A program made the position numbers and the translations under genes. Shown here one piece after another: positions 23,900 through 35,202 of a stretch of 64,000 bases of DNA. Source of the DNA: Chromobotia macracanthus (Eukaryota; Chordata; Actinopteri; Cypriniformes; Botiidae); contig JAZGTH010000162.1 in assembly GCA_036877525.1 (NCBI GenBank), positions 124,001-188,000 on the forward strand, in the 5' to 3' direction. Position 1 is the first letter of the stretch. The number at the start of each line of letters is the position of its first letter. The notes below the pieces were generated by a model. The model was given only the letters and a program-made list of their open reading frames with translations, searched no databases and was not told the origin of the DNA.

Positions 23900-24417
23900 T
23901 GCAAGACACAAACTGTGAAAATTTTTTGCTTTTTCTAACAACATAGTTGGGTGATGATAATTGCAAGAGTCGGCGCCAGAGAAACCACTGACCTGTATTT
24001 TTTTTTTGGTCCTCCATGTGCGATAGGGTCTCATCTTTCAGTGGTCCAGCTTAAGAAATCTGTAGTCTTCTCCTTTTGTCAGTCTGAATGATTGCTCTGT
24101 TTCTGTCAGCAGTTTAATGGCTGTTTTCAAGCATACAGAGTGTCATGTGAAAATGATTCAAACATGTAATAGATTACCAGTGGGATATATGGCATCCAGC
24201 TGACAAGAAACACATGCCAGGTGAAGAAGCTTTACTAACTTTGTATTTCCCTAAAGCAGAACAATCTTTGTGACCAAACTAGTAGGATGTTTTATGTTTA
24301 AATTAAATAATAATATTTAAAGTGTTATGACAGGTTATAATATCAAGGGCACAGACCGTCATGAAATGGGCATTGTCGAGTGTTGTTTTGTAATCAGGTA
24401 ATCGCCGTCATGAGAAT
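23900..24417. other. Unassigned stretch
   Basis: Nothing recognised apart from a T-run at about 23999-24008. Confidence 0.4.
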
Positions 24418-24505
24418 AAACCATGGTTTTACTAAAATAAAGAAAAACAGTTGTTACCATAGTTAAACCATAAATTAGCCATGGTTTTTCTATTATTTTG
24501 TGTAT
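24418..24505. repeat. ACCATGGTTTT-type inverted repeat
   Basis: Words AACCATGGTTTTACTA, ACCATAGTTAAACCATA and GCCATGGTTTTTCTA alternate in both orientations. This is the pattern of a common fish palindromic interspersed repeat. The edges are approximate. Confidence 0.5.
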
Positions 24506-25406
24506 TAGGTGTAATAAAATGTTAACATGGTTAAAGATTGAAAGAACATTTCTCACATACTGTACATTATTGTAGCTCCTCTTTGCCAAGTCTTTATAAA
24601 GTGTGTCAGTTTCTACAAACCCCATCCTTCTGAAAAACGCAGTGTGCTCTGATTGGTCAACTGACTCAGTGCATTGTAATTGGCCAGGTATCTTAAGCGT
24701 GTTGAAGAGGTGTTACTCTCCTCATTGAAATGGCAGCTGAGAATTTCAGCTTCAGCAATTATAAAGGCAGTCAATAATGTCGTCAGTTTTACCATGTCAT
24801 ATCAAGCCCAAGTCAGATCCAGAAAATACAGAAGTCGATTAATCGGAACCAAGTTTGCAAGAGAGCTGACAGCTACATTGCATGCACAAACAGCTTCATT
24901 ACCCATTTAAGAAAAAGGAAAACATGAAAACGCATCATATGACCCTTTTAAACTTTTAAGGGTTTGTGACCTTGTACCTCATTGTTTCAATTTTTCATTT
25001 TAGGATTTAATACCATGACCTCACAGTGATAGGGCCACTGTCTCCGGATCTTTGGTAATGGAGAGGTGGAAGGGATTGACAGAGGGAATCTGGCTCACTC
25101 ATGTTCCTGCGGTCTATCATTAATGGGGTCTTATCAAAGAAACCGCTACACAAATATCTTGTTCTGTTCATCATTTGCTGAGGGTCATACTGCGTCCAAA
25201 CCTCAAAGGGGCTGACAGAGAGGTTATATATACAGTCAGCTAAACACAAATAGCCTTTGTGACCAGCTCTCTGACTTTCCTCTGCCTTCCCCAGTACAGG
25301 TCACAGTCACCAGTGTCTTTTGCTTTCTTTTCATTAAGATTTTAGAAGAAAACATTAGAAGGTATAAAAAGATTGAGTAATTATACAAGACGTATATATG
25401 TATACA

Positions 25407-25445
<39 letters not shown>

Positions 25446-26304
25446 CTCTGGAAAACATTAAGAGACTACTCCATATCCTTTTCTTAAATCATCATTTCTA
25501 CATTTATGGAAGCCATTCCATTCCAGTGTCTGTTGAATTCCAACACAGGCACATCATATTATTTAATGAGGGAAAGTATAAAAAAACATAGGACCAGCTG
25601 GATGGCAAAAACAGAACAAGTAGAACCTCAAAAGTAAGTGGAATCAAATAATAACTGTTGACCATGCCAAAAGAGTTGAAAAGTTTTGAGTGAGGAAAAG
25701 AAGGGAAAGAGCATCAGGTTGTTTGATCCTTAACATTTCAAAGACATTGGTTCATGAGAACAAGGTCAAGCTGCAGACTTTAGGGACAACAAAACTGCAG
25801 GCCGGCAGAGGGCGAAAACGACTCCACTAAACAAGATGACTGTCAGCTCATTTGAATGTGAGTCAAAAAGCATCAAGTGACCTACAAAAAGAATGTCAAA
25901 TGGCAGCTGGGGTGAAGTGCTCGGCGGGGACGGTTTAAGAGTTTTTGGCATTTTTGTGTGCAGTATATGACAATAACTGAATGGTGTGCAATAGAACAGT
26001 GTGTTTCTTTAATAATTTGTTTAAACCATAAAATAGCTGTAGCTCTCTACTCTTTACTGTTCATGTCAGTTGAGCTGTTCACTTTCTGAAAATGTATTAA
26101 TGAGGTTTGACAGACTTCATTGGCTGATAATCAGAGTGAATGTATGAAGTGGCCTGTTTGTAGCTGTGTTTTGATGGCTGTGTCTCATTAGCAGGCCTCC
26201 ACCAGCATGTCCACCAGCCTGCAGGAGAAAAGATGGTTTAGAACGTCCACAAAGATTATGTCAGGATTAGTCATAGAGATGGACATACACGTTGGCATGT
26301 GGGG
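24506..26304. other. Mostly unassigned, includes a (TA)n
   Basis: The stretch 24640-24955 ends with AACGCATCATATGACCC, which resembles the end of a cyprinid interspersed repeat, but I cannot define its limits. A (TA)18 tract lies at 25408-25443. No gene recognised. Confidence 0.4.
25408..25443 (+). repeat. (TA)n microsatellite
   Basis: About 18 uninterrupted TA/AT dinucleotides. Confidence 0.95.
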
Positions 26305-26545
26305 TTTTTGAGGACTCTTCATAGACGTAATGGTTTTAATACTAATTAATACTAATACTGTACAAACTGTATATTCTATCCCTAATCCTAAACCTAACCC
26401 TCACACAGGTATTTAGTATGATTTAGTTTATGAGGACACAGAAAGTGTCCCTGTAAACCATATTTACATTGTTATACACGTTATACACGTCATTATAAAC
26501 ATTTGTGTCCTTGTACAGCACATATTCAAACCCACATGCACACAC
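26305..26545 (+). repeat. GGGGAC-type cyprinid interspersed repeat, larger copy
   Basis: Ordered words match the family: CATAGACGTAATGGTTTTAA, then CTGTACAAACTGTATATTCT, then CCTAAACCTAACCCTCAC, then GTGTCCCTGTAAACCATA and TTGTGTCCTTGTA. The CCTAACCC words are part of this repeat, not telomeric sequence. Confidence 0.7.
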
Positions 26546-27017
26546 AAACGCATGCTCAAGAAATCCAGTTTATAAATAAAAAACAACAAAATATCAATGT
26601 CAGTGATGTTATGTGGTGTCAGATGAATCAGTGAAAGGTTATAAAAAATTTTAATCTTCTATATTTTCTATATAAAATGTTAAAAACCTGTTTCTAAATG
26701 TCCGGAGGTGCCTACTTATAAACAAGAACTCAGTTGTTTAGACCAGCAGCAGAAAACAGTTTTGTACCTAAATAATTGTTCTGGAACAATGCCGCACATC
26801 TGATAAGACTGGAAATAATATCCTGTTTCCTAACAAAATTTAAAGAACTATACAAGTCTCATGTGAACTCATGCACATTGCAAAGTCTTGTTTTGCCATG
26901 GCTAACATTTCTGAGCTTTCTTCCCAGTTTATTGGATGACTCTTATTACTTTGGATTGTGTATTCAGCTCGTTCGTCTATCAACACTCACCGAGGAGCAC
27001 CTTCAGTCTCTCACATG
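26546..27017. other. Unassigned stretch before the Gypsy relic
   Basis: An 80-codon frame (26776-27018) has no recognisable domain. No LTR was identified. Confidence 0.4.
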
Positions 27018-27262
27018 AGTCCCAGATTAGCTTTTCCAGACAAATTTGATGGGAATGCTTCTTGATGTAAAGGTTTCCTTTTGCAATGCTCTTTGCTTGT
27101 GGAACAGCAGCCCTCACTGTATCCCACAGAAACTAGCCGTATAGCTTTTTGTATGTTCACTACTTACCGGAAGGGTGCTGGACTGGGCAACCGCTGTGTG
27201 GAAGTCTAACTCCTTTTTCTACATTTGAGAAATTCTTACAACTTTTTCAAGAGGTCACCCAG
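27018..27262 (+). pseudogene. Ty3/Gypsy gag, N-terminal capsid relic
   Basis: The plus strand encodes SPRLAFPDKFDG from 27018, then CKGFLLQCSL, VEQQPSLYPTETSRIAF and FEKFLQLFQEV. These are ordered blocks of the retrotransposon gag/capsid domain of fish Ty3/Gypsy elements, the same capsid class from which vertebrate RTL/PEG10 genes derive. Gag assembles the particle. Breaks: a TGA at 27063-27065 where related elements usually have a coding residue, and frame shifts near 27150 and 27215. Directly after FEKFLQLFQEV the sequence becomes integrase, so the rest of gag, protease, reverse transcriptase and RNase H are gone. There is no start codon or LTR in view. Confidence 0.75.
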
Positions 27263-27900
27263 CTGATGGAAAATGTCCCGGTAACCTCCGGTTATCACCC
27301 CCAGTTTTAACGGTCAAACAGAAAGCCTCAGTCAGAAGATTATCAGATTTCTTTGCTCCTACTGTCATCAAAGACAATTGGATTGAAGTCGTTATCTGAT
27401 GTGGGCTGAATATGCTCAAAACTCTTTAGTAAAACCATCTACTGGCATGACCCCTTTCAAGTGCATTCTGGGTTTCAACCACCACTGTTTTCATGATCAA
27501 GAGAGCCTCCTGATCTACCCTCAGTGATGGAATGGCTTCAGTGGAGTGAAGAGGTCTGGGATTGAGCCCATACTCATCATCTTCATGCTGTTAGAAGACA
27601 AACTCACTAGGCTAACCAACATCAGTCCCAGACCTGCCTATGCTCCCAGCTAGTGGGTGTGGCTCTTCACCAAAGACCTTCGACTTAGGTTGCCATGCAG
27701 AAAACTCAGTCCCAGGTATGTTGGTCCTTTCCATATTGTTAGGCAAATTACCTAAGTTTCTTTCCAACTTTGTATTTCTCCAACCTTTCATGTTTCACTC
27801 CTAAAACCCGCTGTTGGCCCAGTCAGTGAGACGGATGGTGAGCCCAGAGAACAGCCTCCCCTATTATTGTTGACAGTGAGGAGGCTTACTTCCCTCAGGC
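27263..27900 (+). pseudogene. Ty3/Gypsy integrase C-terminal relic
   Basis: Blocks of the Ty3/Gypsy integrase follow the gag piece: VTSGYHPQ then NGQTE (the region of the catalytic Glu), LMWAEYAQNSL, STGMTPFKCILGFQPPLF, RLPCRKLSPRYVGPFHIV and FHVSLLKP. A final PIIVDSEEAY-like tail can be read with a one-base slip near 27870. Integrase inserts element DNA into the host genome. The N-terminal zinc finger and the two catalytic Asp residues are missing, and stops and frameshifts are scattered, for example inside GYHPQ..NGQTE and at 27497. Non-functional. Confidence 0.8.
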
Positions 27901-27924
27901 TTAAGTATGTATGATGCCTCCTAC

Positions 27925-28030
27925 CTTTTTAAATGGAAGTTAATGGGGTGGTTGCTAGGGTACTGTAGCCGGTTGCTAGAGTGTGGCTGTGAAGTTGTAA
28001 TGTCACCATTTGTTGCTGCTTGCTAAGCCA
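27925..28030 (+). repeat. GGTTGCTAGG-type cyprinid repeat
   Basis: Contains AATGGAAGTTAATGGGGTGG, GGTTGCTAGGG and CCGGTTGCTAGAGTG, the word set seen at 5718-5880. It separates the Gypsy and DIRS relics. Confidence 0.6.
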
Positions 28031-28034
28031 GCGA

Positions 28035-28790
28035 TATGAGCCCACCCCCAGGTCTCAGCCCAGTGCTAAATCTATGGAATTTTTCATCCACTGTCACTAC
28101 CCTCGATGGGAGGACCACCAAGGGGTATGTGGAGATCCCTCTGGTGGAATTTGCTGCCACCTGGAGGAATTGCTAGTGTCTCCCGTTCAAAGCTTGTAAG
28201 ACCACGCCCTGCCAAAACTTACAGTGCTGCTGGACAGGTGGCCTCTGCCTTACATGCTATGGCAAGTTCAAGTTCACCAGGCCAAAGCACTCAAGCCACT
28301 TGACTGAACCGGAGTTGATTCAGAAACTGCGTATAGCGACTGTCACCTCTGCCAGGTGATGTCCACTCTGATGATCCAGGAATGCCATCTCTGGCTAAAC
28401 CCTGTGGAGATGCGAGATGCCGATAAAGTCCACTTTCTTGATGCTCCCATTTTCCAGGGTGGCAATACTCTTTGGTAACATGGTCATGGACTTTTCCCAG
28501 AGAAACAGATGGAGGTCATTACACATATCCTGCCTCGGTGTGACTGTGGTACAACCATTCCACTGTGGCCTGGCCCTTAGTCTGCTCATTGCAAAGGGCA
28601 TCCTCCTGCAGCTGCTACACCTTCTCTGCTGCGGATGGAGGTCACTTCCGTCGTCAGTGTAGAGCCAGCCGCAAGAAGGTGGCCGCCCGCCCCTCAGGCC
28701 CCTGACAAACCCCTCAGGAGGACAGCTAAGTGGCCCTAAGACAGGTGGCATGGAATGGAGAATTGTTTTTTCCAGGAGGTGATGGCCACA
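28035..28790 (+). pseudogene. DIRS gag-like ORF1 relic (fragment E)
   Basis: Plus strand, unlike the other DIRS pieces here. In order it shows YVEIPLVE near 28125, TYSAAGQVASALHAMA near 28220, a CHLWLNPVEMRDADKVHFLD block near 28388-28440 and a proline/arginine-rich tail near 28650-28740. These are conserved blocks of the second half of fish DIRS ORF1 (gag-like) proteins. Several frameshifts and stops separate the blocks. No CVVCLGAEH start, reverse transcriptase or recombinase accompanies it, so it is an internal fragment. The overlapping 118-codon minus frame is a shadow. Confidence 0.7.
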
Positions 28791-29040
28791 CTGCTTCTTC
28801 CCCCAGAGGAGGGCTGGGGGAAGTTGTATCTAATTGTAAACAACTATTGTATCTAATCAGTGTGTGTATTCATCAAAGTAAAAATACTAGCACAGTGGAT
28901 TGAAAGTATTAATTCTATGAAAAATGTGATAACTGTAGAATGTAAGAGTGTGTTAGAGGCATTTTTGAAGTTCTGACCACAAGCTGTCTGTCTCTCTGAG
29001 AGTACAGTGCAGTATGTTAAACTCAGGCAGGCTGTCGGCA

Positions 29041-29217
29041 CACAGACAGATGAACTAAAGGAATGACAAGTTCTGTTCCTGGGCTGACATACAGGCAAAC
29101 AGAAAGACAGATGATCTTATGGAATAATAAGGTTTATCCCTGGGTAGACAGACAGGCAAACAAACAGGCAGATTATCTGATGGAGTGATAAGACCTGTGC
29201 CCGGGCAGACAGATAGG
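29041..29217 (+). repeat. Minisatellite, about 61-bp unit, 2.9 copies
   Basis: Three diverged tandem units start near 29041, 29104 and 29166. Each has CAGACAGATGA- or CAGGCAGATTATCTGATGGA-type starts, a GGAATRAYAAG-like middle, a CCTGGG/CCCGGG core and an ACAGRCAAAC end. The repeated PVCLPV-type peptide on the minus strand comes from this array. Confidence 0.75.
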
Positions 29218-29252
29218 TTTAGGCCTGGTTCTGCAGGCTGCTGTGCGGGTAC

Positions 29253-29420
29253 CTCTTCAGGCGTGGGGCCCAGACAGGTATAGATGAAACATGACACTTC
29301 ACAGGTCTCTGCAGATGACAGAAAGAGCTGAGTGGCACTGACAGATTTTCCCTTCACCCGGCCCGTCTGCCCAAAGCACCAGTCTGCTGTCATATCCTTA
29401 TTTTTATGGCAACTCAAGCA
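29253..29420 (-). other. Exon-like, cysteine-rich 56-codon segment
   Basis: On the minus strand, TTGTTTCTCCAG precedes position 29420 and GTACCC follows 29253. The 168 nt between are open in one frame (56 codons, phase 0 at both ends). The translation has cysteines at residues 1, 4, 15, 40, 44 and 49; recognisable pieces are CLSCHKNKDM, ADWCFGQTGRVKG and TCEVSCFIYTCLG. I recognise no family. The donor is weak (GTACCC) and the segment abuts a minisatellite. It could be a host exon, a non-coding RNA exon or chance. Confidence 0.2.
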
Positions 29421-31458
29421 CTGGAGAAACAACAGTGATGTTATGGCATAGGTGTTTTTTGTTTGGGTGGTGGTACCATAAACAAATCTCTGTAAACAGT
29501 CTCAGATGAGTAACGTGAGCATTGTGGGATTGACACTGTACATCTCAAGAGACCTTTACTTCCTCTCAGACAGCCAGTGGGTCCAGCACTGCGTTAGAGG
29601 AGGATCTTGGCCCAGAGACACTTGCAAAGTTTTTCTGTGTTTTCATTTCAAAGTCATGAATTAACGTGAGCTCTGCTTCAGATTAGCTATTTTCAACTTC
29701 AGCTTCAGTCAGACTCGGTGGTAAGAGTCCATTGATGGGGAAAAAATAAATATACATTTATCAAAGTCAATGTTCAAAGATCAGATGAGTTTTGAATGTA
29801 ATGCCAGCCTTTTCCTGTCAACTAAACCTCACATGTAATTTGATAATTTCAAGGAGCAATTTGTGTCCAAGTTCTCCTGTTTTGTCTTTAATTTTTCATG
29901 TCTATTTGAGTTAAGTGAGCCCTCTTCATTAGGTGCCACGAGACTGAGCGTTAAGTCAAACCGGAGCTGGTCTGTCAGTCTCAGGTGTCCTCGGGAACCG
30001 AAGCCTGAGACATGGAGACAAAATCAGTGCACATTATTTCACAGGAAAAAACATCAGAATGCAATAATTCACTCTGTCTCAGAAACAATTGACCTTTTCT
30101 ATCGGTGTCACAAACCCCTCTTCTCAGTCACTTCACATATGAAAGCCACTTTTCCATCTAATCCCAGTGGATACAATCAAATCCCATCCTACCTTTTCTT
30201 ATTGAAAATCCTCTAAAATATTTAGGGAAGTAAAATGGGTTGCCACTTGTGTGTCATGCTGACTGGGTGCTACAAACAATAATCGTCTTCAGTTAAATCT
30301 ATTTGCTCTCTTTTAACAGTCTTATATTTTGATGTCTACATTTATCTTATGGTACTTGAATTTATGGTTCCTGTAGTTCATCTGGTAGATCATAAAGCTG
30401 TAATACTCCTCTCAGATCAGAACTAGATCTGATGTGTGCAACTATAATTCCAATCCCAGAGTTCTTCAGGTTCCACTTATGACTGTGCTGTGGGCTGCAG
30501 GGAGATGCATCTTTTTGCCCTTTTATGTTTTATGAAATGGTCCTGTGACATGAAGTCTCACTGATGTTATTTTGAGATTTGGGGTGATTGTTTGGATGTA
30601 TTATAGCACTGTTCAGTTTGTATGAGAAGCTTTGTTTGAACTGTCATAGTGCATCATGACTTCTTCATCCTGGTTTCAGGCATATAGTATACTAAAATAA
30701 GAATGTTTAATGTGTTGCACATAAAATAGGCAATAGTTACATTCTCTTAACAGTGAAGTCATGCTGATAATGTGATGATAAAATGTCCAGTCAATAATAA
30801 AAGGTATTTCTTGTTTATTGTTTATGTATTTTTCTTTATTCTCTTTTTATCAGAGGAAAGCATTATTCAAACCCTCAAAGACCATAATAAATGAAATAAA
30901 ATTAAAGTATTTCTCTGTTTGTGTTTTTGTAGATTTGCTGGAAACAAAGACACACGTCTGTGATTCCTTACTGGATTAACATTTTTTACTGTTCACTCTC
31001 CACTACAGACGAAGGAATGGAGACTGTGGTTGCTCATATTTTTTGGCACTTGTTTACTGATGATTAACTAATTATTGGTGTAACATTATAGCTTCTTAAC
31101 CCTGCCTTTGGTCAGAGATATCTGGACAGTGATGTAAATAACTAATAGTACATCTGTTTTATATTGTAAAACTACTTGATCTACTTAACATAGTAAGGAA
31201 ATAATTGATAAATATTTTAAACCTGCTTTGACATATGTATTATTAAAGTGCTATACTATGTGAATGGAATTAAAACAATATTTAATAACGAATTGGTAAA
31301 AAGTATTAACCTTGCAAATAACTGATGTAATATGATGACTTGCACTTTGGCTCATTGTGTATGTGTATACTGTACTTAAAGTATTGAAATAAACAATACA
31401 GAACGAAAAACATTATGAAGGGGAAAGTAACAAGGATTCAGTGAAAGCAAAAAACTAT
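29421..31458. other. Unassigned stretch
   Basis: No recognised gene or repeat. A 117-codon frame at 29863-30216 has no motif. The segment near 30365-30440 has a faint tRNA/SINE look but is too diverged to call. Confidence 0.4.
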
Positions 31459-31690
31459 GTATGTAACCTCGGTTCCCTGAGAAAGGGAATGAGACACTGC
31501 GACTGGTTTGGGGAACTATGGAGAATACCTGTGGTGTGACCGGTGAATGAATCCCATGTCTAATCACACCAATTTAATTGGCCCAAAGCAGTGCTTGATG
31601 CACATCAGGTCCAACTGCAGTATATTAGAGCACCTGTAAAGCATGTCATCAACTTGTCCTGAAGGCTCAGGAAACCGAGGTTACATACAT
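31459..31690. repeat. Solo DIRS-terminus-like palindromic repeat
   Basis: Starts GTATGTAACCTCGGTTCC with the following CTGAG (31459-31481). It ends with the inverted copy CTCAGGAAACCGAGGTTACA plus TAC (31668-31690). Inside is a GGTGTGACCGG word also found at the DIRS fragment B terminus (32860-32880), and an ATGTCATCAACTTGTCCTGA block that resembles the DIRS leader. It probably represents DIRS terminal sequence left without its coding interior. Confidence 0.55.
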
Positions 31691-31696
31691 AACCGA

Positions 31697-32930
31697 GAGA
31701 CATTCCCTTTTCGAGGAAACTCAACACTGGTTTGACGCTTTGGGGAATGCAACTGTGCCATGCCGGGGGGCAGCTGCCAAATGGTCAGTGTTAAAAGCAC
31801 AATCACCTTAGGCATAATGCAAACACTCTGCTTGCTCATTGCTGGTGACAAAAATTTCTTTTCGGCCCACTGCCCAAATGCAAGGTCCTGTAAACATTTC
31901 ACGAGACACATGGAGAGGTGTTCGGCATGGCACTCAAACTCTGGTGTCCCATGCTAGTGTTGGTGCACTGACAACACATGCCACTGAGCCAGCTGCATAA
32001 GAGCTTGGCAGTAATAGCTATTTTTGAGAAAATTGGCTTAATGCAAGTGATAGCCTTGCCAGCCTGTAGTGAGGGTGCCAGACAGACAGTAGACATTTGA
32101 GAGGAGGAGGACCAGGCACAGTGGCTTTGCATTTGGTGGCTCAGCTGCTGCGTCAAGGAAAAGCTCCTCCCCCCTGATCCAAGCTCTCGATCAGGTCAGC
32201 TTGGTATGCCTGTAATCCGGCGATTGTATGCTATGCAGCACCAGCCTGACCCCCTGTCACATATGCTGTCACAGCTTCTGGCGCCTGCGAGACAAGACCT
32301 GCAACAGTTCCACATATTTGGGCTGGGAAAGCTCACCCACGATCTCGCCTTCCCAGCCACTTCTCGCTGGCAGCAGGGTGACATTTGATAGATCAGAGAA
32401 CGCAGACAAGAGCTCCTTCTGACTCAGCGGATCATGCACCTCTTAGCAGGGAAGTGAGAACTTCTTGTAACCCCCACCAGAGAAGCCTCCGCCGAGCCTC
32501 CACCAGACAGCAGCGAGACCCGATCTATGGGGCATCCTCCCAGGCTCACCCAGACAGACAGCAAGGCAAGAGCAAAGCTTCCTCAGCGAGAAGCCCTTAC
32601 AATGTGCATACTCAGCACCCTTAAAAACTGAGCTTGCCTGTTCTTCACCCCGGCAAACAACACAGAGTTTGCGCATATCCTCAGGTTCAGAAACCTCTGC
32701 CACAGAGGCACGCACTTTCTGAAGATGTTTGAAGCTGGGTCCAATGCCGTTTTGTGAACAACAGACAAACAGCTCCTGAAGATAAAAAAGCACTCTGTGC
32801 TGTGGTCAAGCACTGCTGTGGTCTGATTAAACTGCTGTGATTAAACATGAGATTCAGAGGCCGGTCACACCAGAGGTGTTTCCCATAGCGTCAAACTAGA
32901 CACAGTGTCAAATTCCCTCGAAAGGGAACT
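31697..32930 (-). mobile_element. DIRS fragment B, internally deleted with inverted termini
   Basis: The left edge has ATTCCCTTTTCGAGGAAACT and GTTTGACGCTTTGGGGAA. The right edge, inverted, has TTCCCTTTCGAGGGAA and GTTTGACGCTATGGGAAA, so the two ends form a split inverted repeat of about 60 bp, as DIRS elements have. Between them only gag-like sequence can be read on the minus strand. No reverse transcriptase, RNase H or recombinase motifs remain, so about 1.2 kb is left of an element that is normally several kilobases. Confidence 0.65.
32150..32810 (-). pseudogene. DIRS gag-like ORF1 relic (fragment B)
   Basis: On the minus strand the N-terminal motif appears as LCVVCRGEEQASS, followed by GAEYAHCKGFSLRKL, matching the Cys/His block after CVVCLGAEH in fish DIRS ORF1. 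Further on (near 32165-32215) comes LQAYQADLIESLDQGGG, a middle block of the same protein. Frameshifts separate the parts: the 116-codon frame 32443-32793 holds the N-terminal motif, and the later block lies in another frame. Below about 32150 the frame no longer resembles the family. Non-functional. Confidence 0.65.
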
Positions 32931-33695
32931 AAACTGGAATGATAAAATGTCAACAATTTTAAGCAATGTTCCCTGTTCTCTGCTCAGATGTATATAAACA
33001 CATAAAAAGTTTGATTTGATACATTTTTAGCCCTGCCATTCTTAACTGCACTGTTGTAATTTCCCCCCAGTTGCAGAAATGATCAACAAATACACAAACA
33101 GCAGCTCAATATTCACCTGTACCATGTGAGTGTCAAATAATCCCTTCTCTTCTCTGACATACTAATACTGTACTGTAATACTGTATCTTTGGTTTAACGT
33201 TTATTAAAAAATATAATAATATAATAATATATATTTTCCATATCAAAATTGTCTTGTTTCTCTGTTTACATATAGATCATTTTTATAGGTCATTTTTAAA
33301 GCCTGTCCCTCATTTTGTGTTCTGTTACAGCTGTCTCTAATTTTTATAGCTGTCTGTATTAGGAATAAGGACGTGTCAATAAATGTCATGTTTAAGGGCA
33401 ATTTTTTCCCAATATCATTATCATCATATATAACAAAAAATCTCACAAGTGTACAGCAGGGTATTATTTGGGTAACATTTACAGGAACTTTCCATTTATT
33501 AACACTATTAAGCTAAAGAGCTGCTGATGGTAGTTCCCTAGGTCCCTGTGCCTATAGAGTAAACCGAACCAGGGCCTGAAGCTTGTTCACTGCCCCCTAT
33601 GCTGGCTCTACAACCCCCGTACAACTGACTACTGCTGCCAGTGCCTAGTGTCAGAGATATGACAACCAGGGCCTGCTTGACAACCTTTCTTCCGT
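32931..33695. other. Unassigned AT-rich stretch
   Basis: An AT-rich ATAATATAATAAT patch lies at 33210-33235. No gene or family repeat recognised. Confidence 0.4.
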
Positions 33696-33870
33696 GGGCC
33701 AGCATGGTCTAATGGTTAGAGGGCCAAACTTGTACACCAAAGGCTACAGGTTTGATTTTCATTGCTGGCAGGAAACAACTGAGGTGCCACCAAATGTGTG
33801 TGTTCACAACTTGCAGTGTGTGTGTTCATCACTAACAGGTTAAATGGAGAGGTCACATGTCAATAACATG
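33696..33870 (+). mobile_element. tRNA-derived SINE (copy 2), partial
   Basis: Begins near GGGCCAGCATGGTCTAATGG, with an A-box-like TGGTCTAATGGTTAGAGG and a B-box-like CTACAGGTTTGATTTTC, then GGCAGGAAACAACTGAGGTG. The middle GAGCAAGGCA part is deleted. The end is GGTTAAATGGAGAGGTCAC. Confidence 0.65.
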
Positions 33871-35202
33871 AACTAACAATTAATAATGTTAACATCAACA
33901 TTTACTAATGTATTTTTAAGCATTGATGTTTTAGCAATTACATTTCATGACATCTTTATGGTAATATCTCAGCTCAACACCATTAAAATGACCACAATGC
34001 TGTTCACTTCTCACTTGCCTTTCATGTTTTCTTTTTCTCACGTGCAAGATAAATAGCCTCTTTGCCAGTCTCAATTCACTGCACTTCTATAGCACTGAAT
34101 TAACTGACTCAACAAAGGTTGACATCATTTTCTTAGGCTTTTATTGGTCCCCAGCATGCCTCAAAATGACATCATGCCCCTCTCCCCCCATGGGGATGGA
34201 TGTTGTATCATCAGGGGTACTGTGAGCAGAGTTTAGTATCAGCTGGTCGGGTTGGTGTTGGTAAGTCTGGGCCGTAATATATCATGGCAAACAGTCCTGG
34301 GAAACAGGGTGAAAGTGACAGAGGGCTCATTCAACCCCAAACACTACTACACCCCCACCACTGGAGGACCTTTTTGTTTCTTCCACTTGAGCTCTCAGAT
34401 GAGCATGTATTGTGAAACTCTGAGGGGGTGAAGAGATTGACCACCCTTTCTTTTGCTCAGTCAAATGAGGGTTGAGATGTCTGTTGAAGGATATGAAGTC
34501 ATTAAAAAAGCTGTGTTGGGAGGTATACTGTAATATTTTCAAAATTCTATGTATTTCAAAATATTTTTTAAAATTAATGACAGAAGTTTGTGCCAAAGAG
34601 GATTTTAAGTCCTCCTTTCCACCTCCCTTTGTTTCTTTGTTTACTCATCACTCCAAGCCCCAAGTCATATATGGCCATTTCCACTCAGAGGTGCCATTAA
34701 TGACAATAATTTGAGTCTGAAGCTTAAACGGTGCCCAATGCCAAACCTCACTGAATGTGAACATGCTTTCAGCTCCATATAAACCATTTTTCTCAAAACA
34801 CTCCTGCCTACCAAAGAGTGACAATAAAACCCAACTGGATGTGTCCCAACACTGTATTTCAGGACTCTGTGATGCATCCTGTGACATCACAGCAGGTTTG
34901 TGCTTGGACACATCCTCTGATGCCATTGTAACCAATTTAAGAAGATACAGCCAAGAACCTGGATCATCCAAAAAGTAGTGGAAATATGATGGGCATCTTT
35001 ACTAAATTTCATATTATCCATTTACCTACCTCTAGCCTAAGTTAGATTCATACATTTTTAATCCCTACCTAGTCACAGCAGTGTAATGTTATAGCTGCTT
35101 TTAGTAACATTATGCTCTTTTTGTAACATTCCTCAATATAAAATTATAAAACGGTATTATAAGCTCTCTGTTTAATCCAAAAAGTTATAAATTGCATCTT
35201 TA
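33871..35202. other. Unassigned stretch
   Basis: No gene recognised. A 107-codon minus frame at 34648-34971 overlaps shorter frames in other phases and has no motif. A C-run with a CCCCATGGGG palindrome lies at 34187-34197. Confidence 0.4.

Noticed and set aside
26385..26400. CCTAACCC words suggesting interstitial telomere
   Set aside because: They belong to a known type of cyprinid repeat, and the same words occur in order in other copies; they are not (TTAGGG)n arrays.
30365..30440. tRNA-like GTAGTTCATCTGGTAGATCA
   Set aside because: It resembles an A-box region, but no B-box or cloverleaf can be drawn; at best it is a very decayed SINE.
34648..34971. 107-codon minus-strand open frame
   Set aside because: Overlapping frames in other phases are equally long, and there is no motif or splice context.
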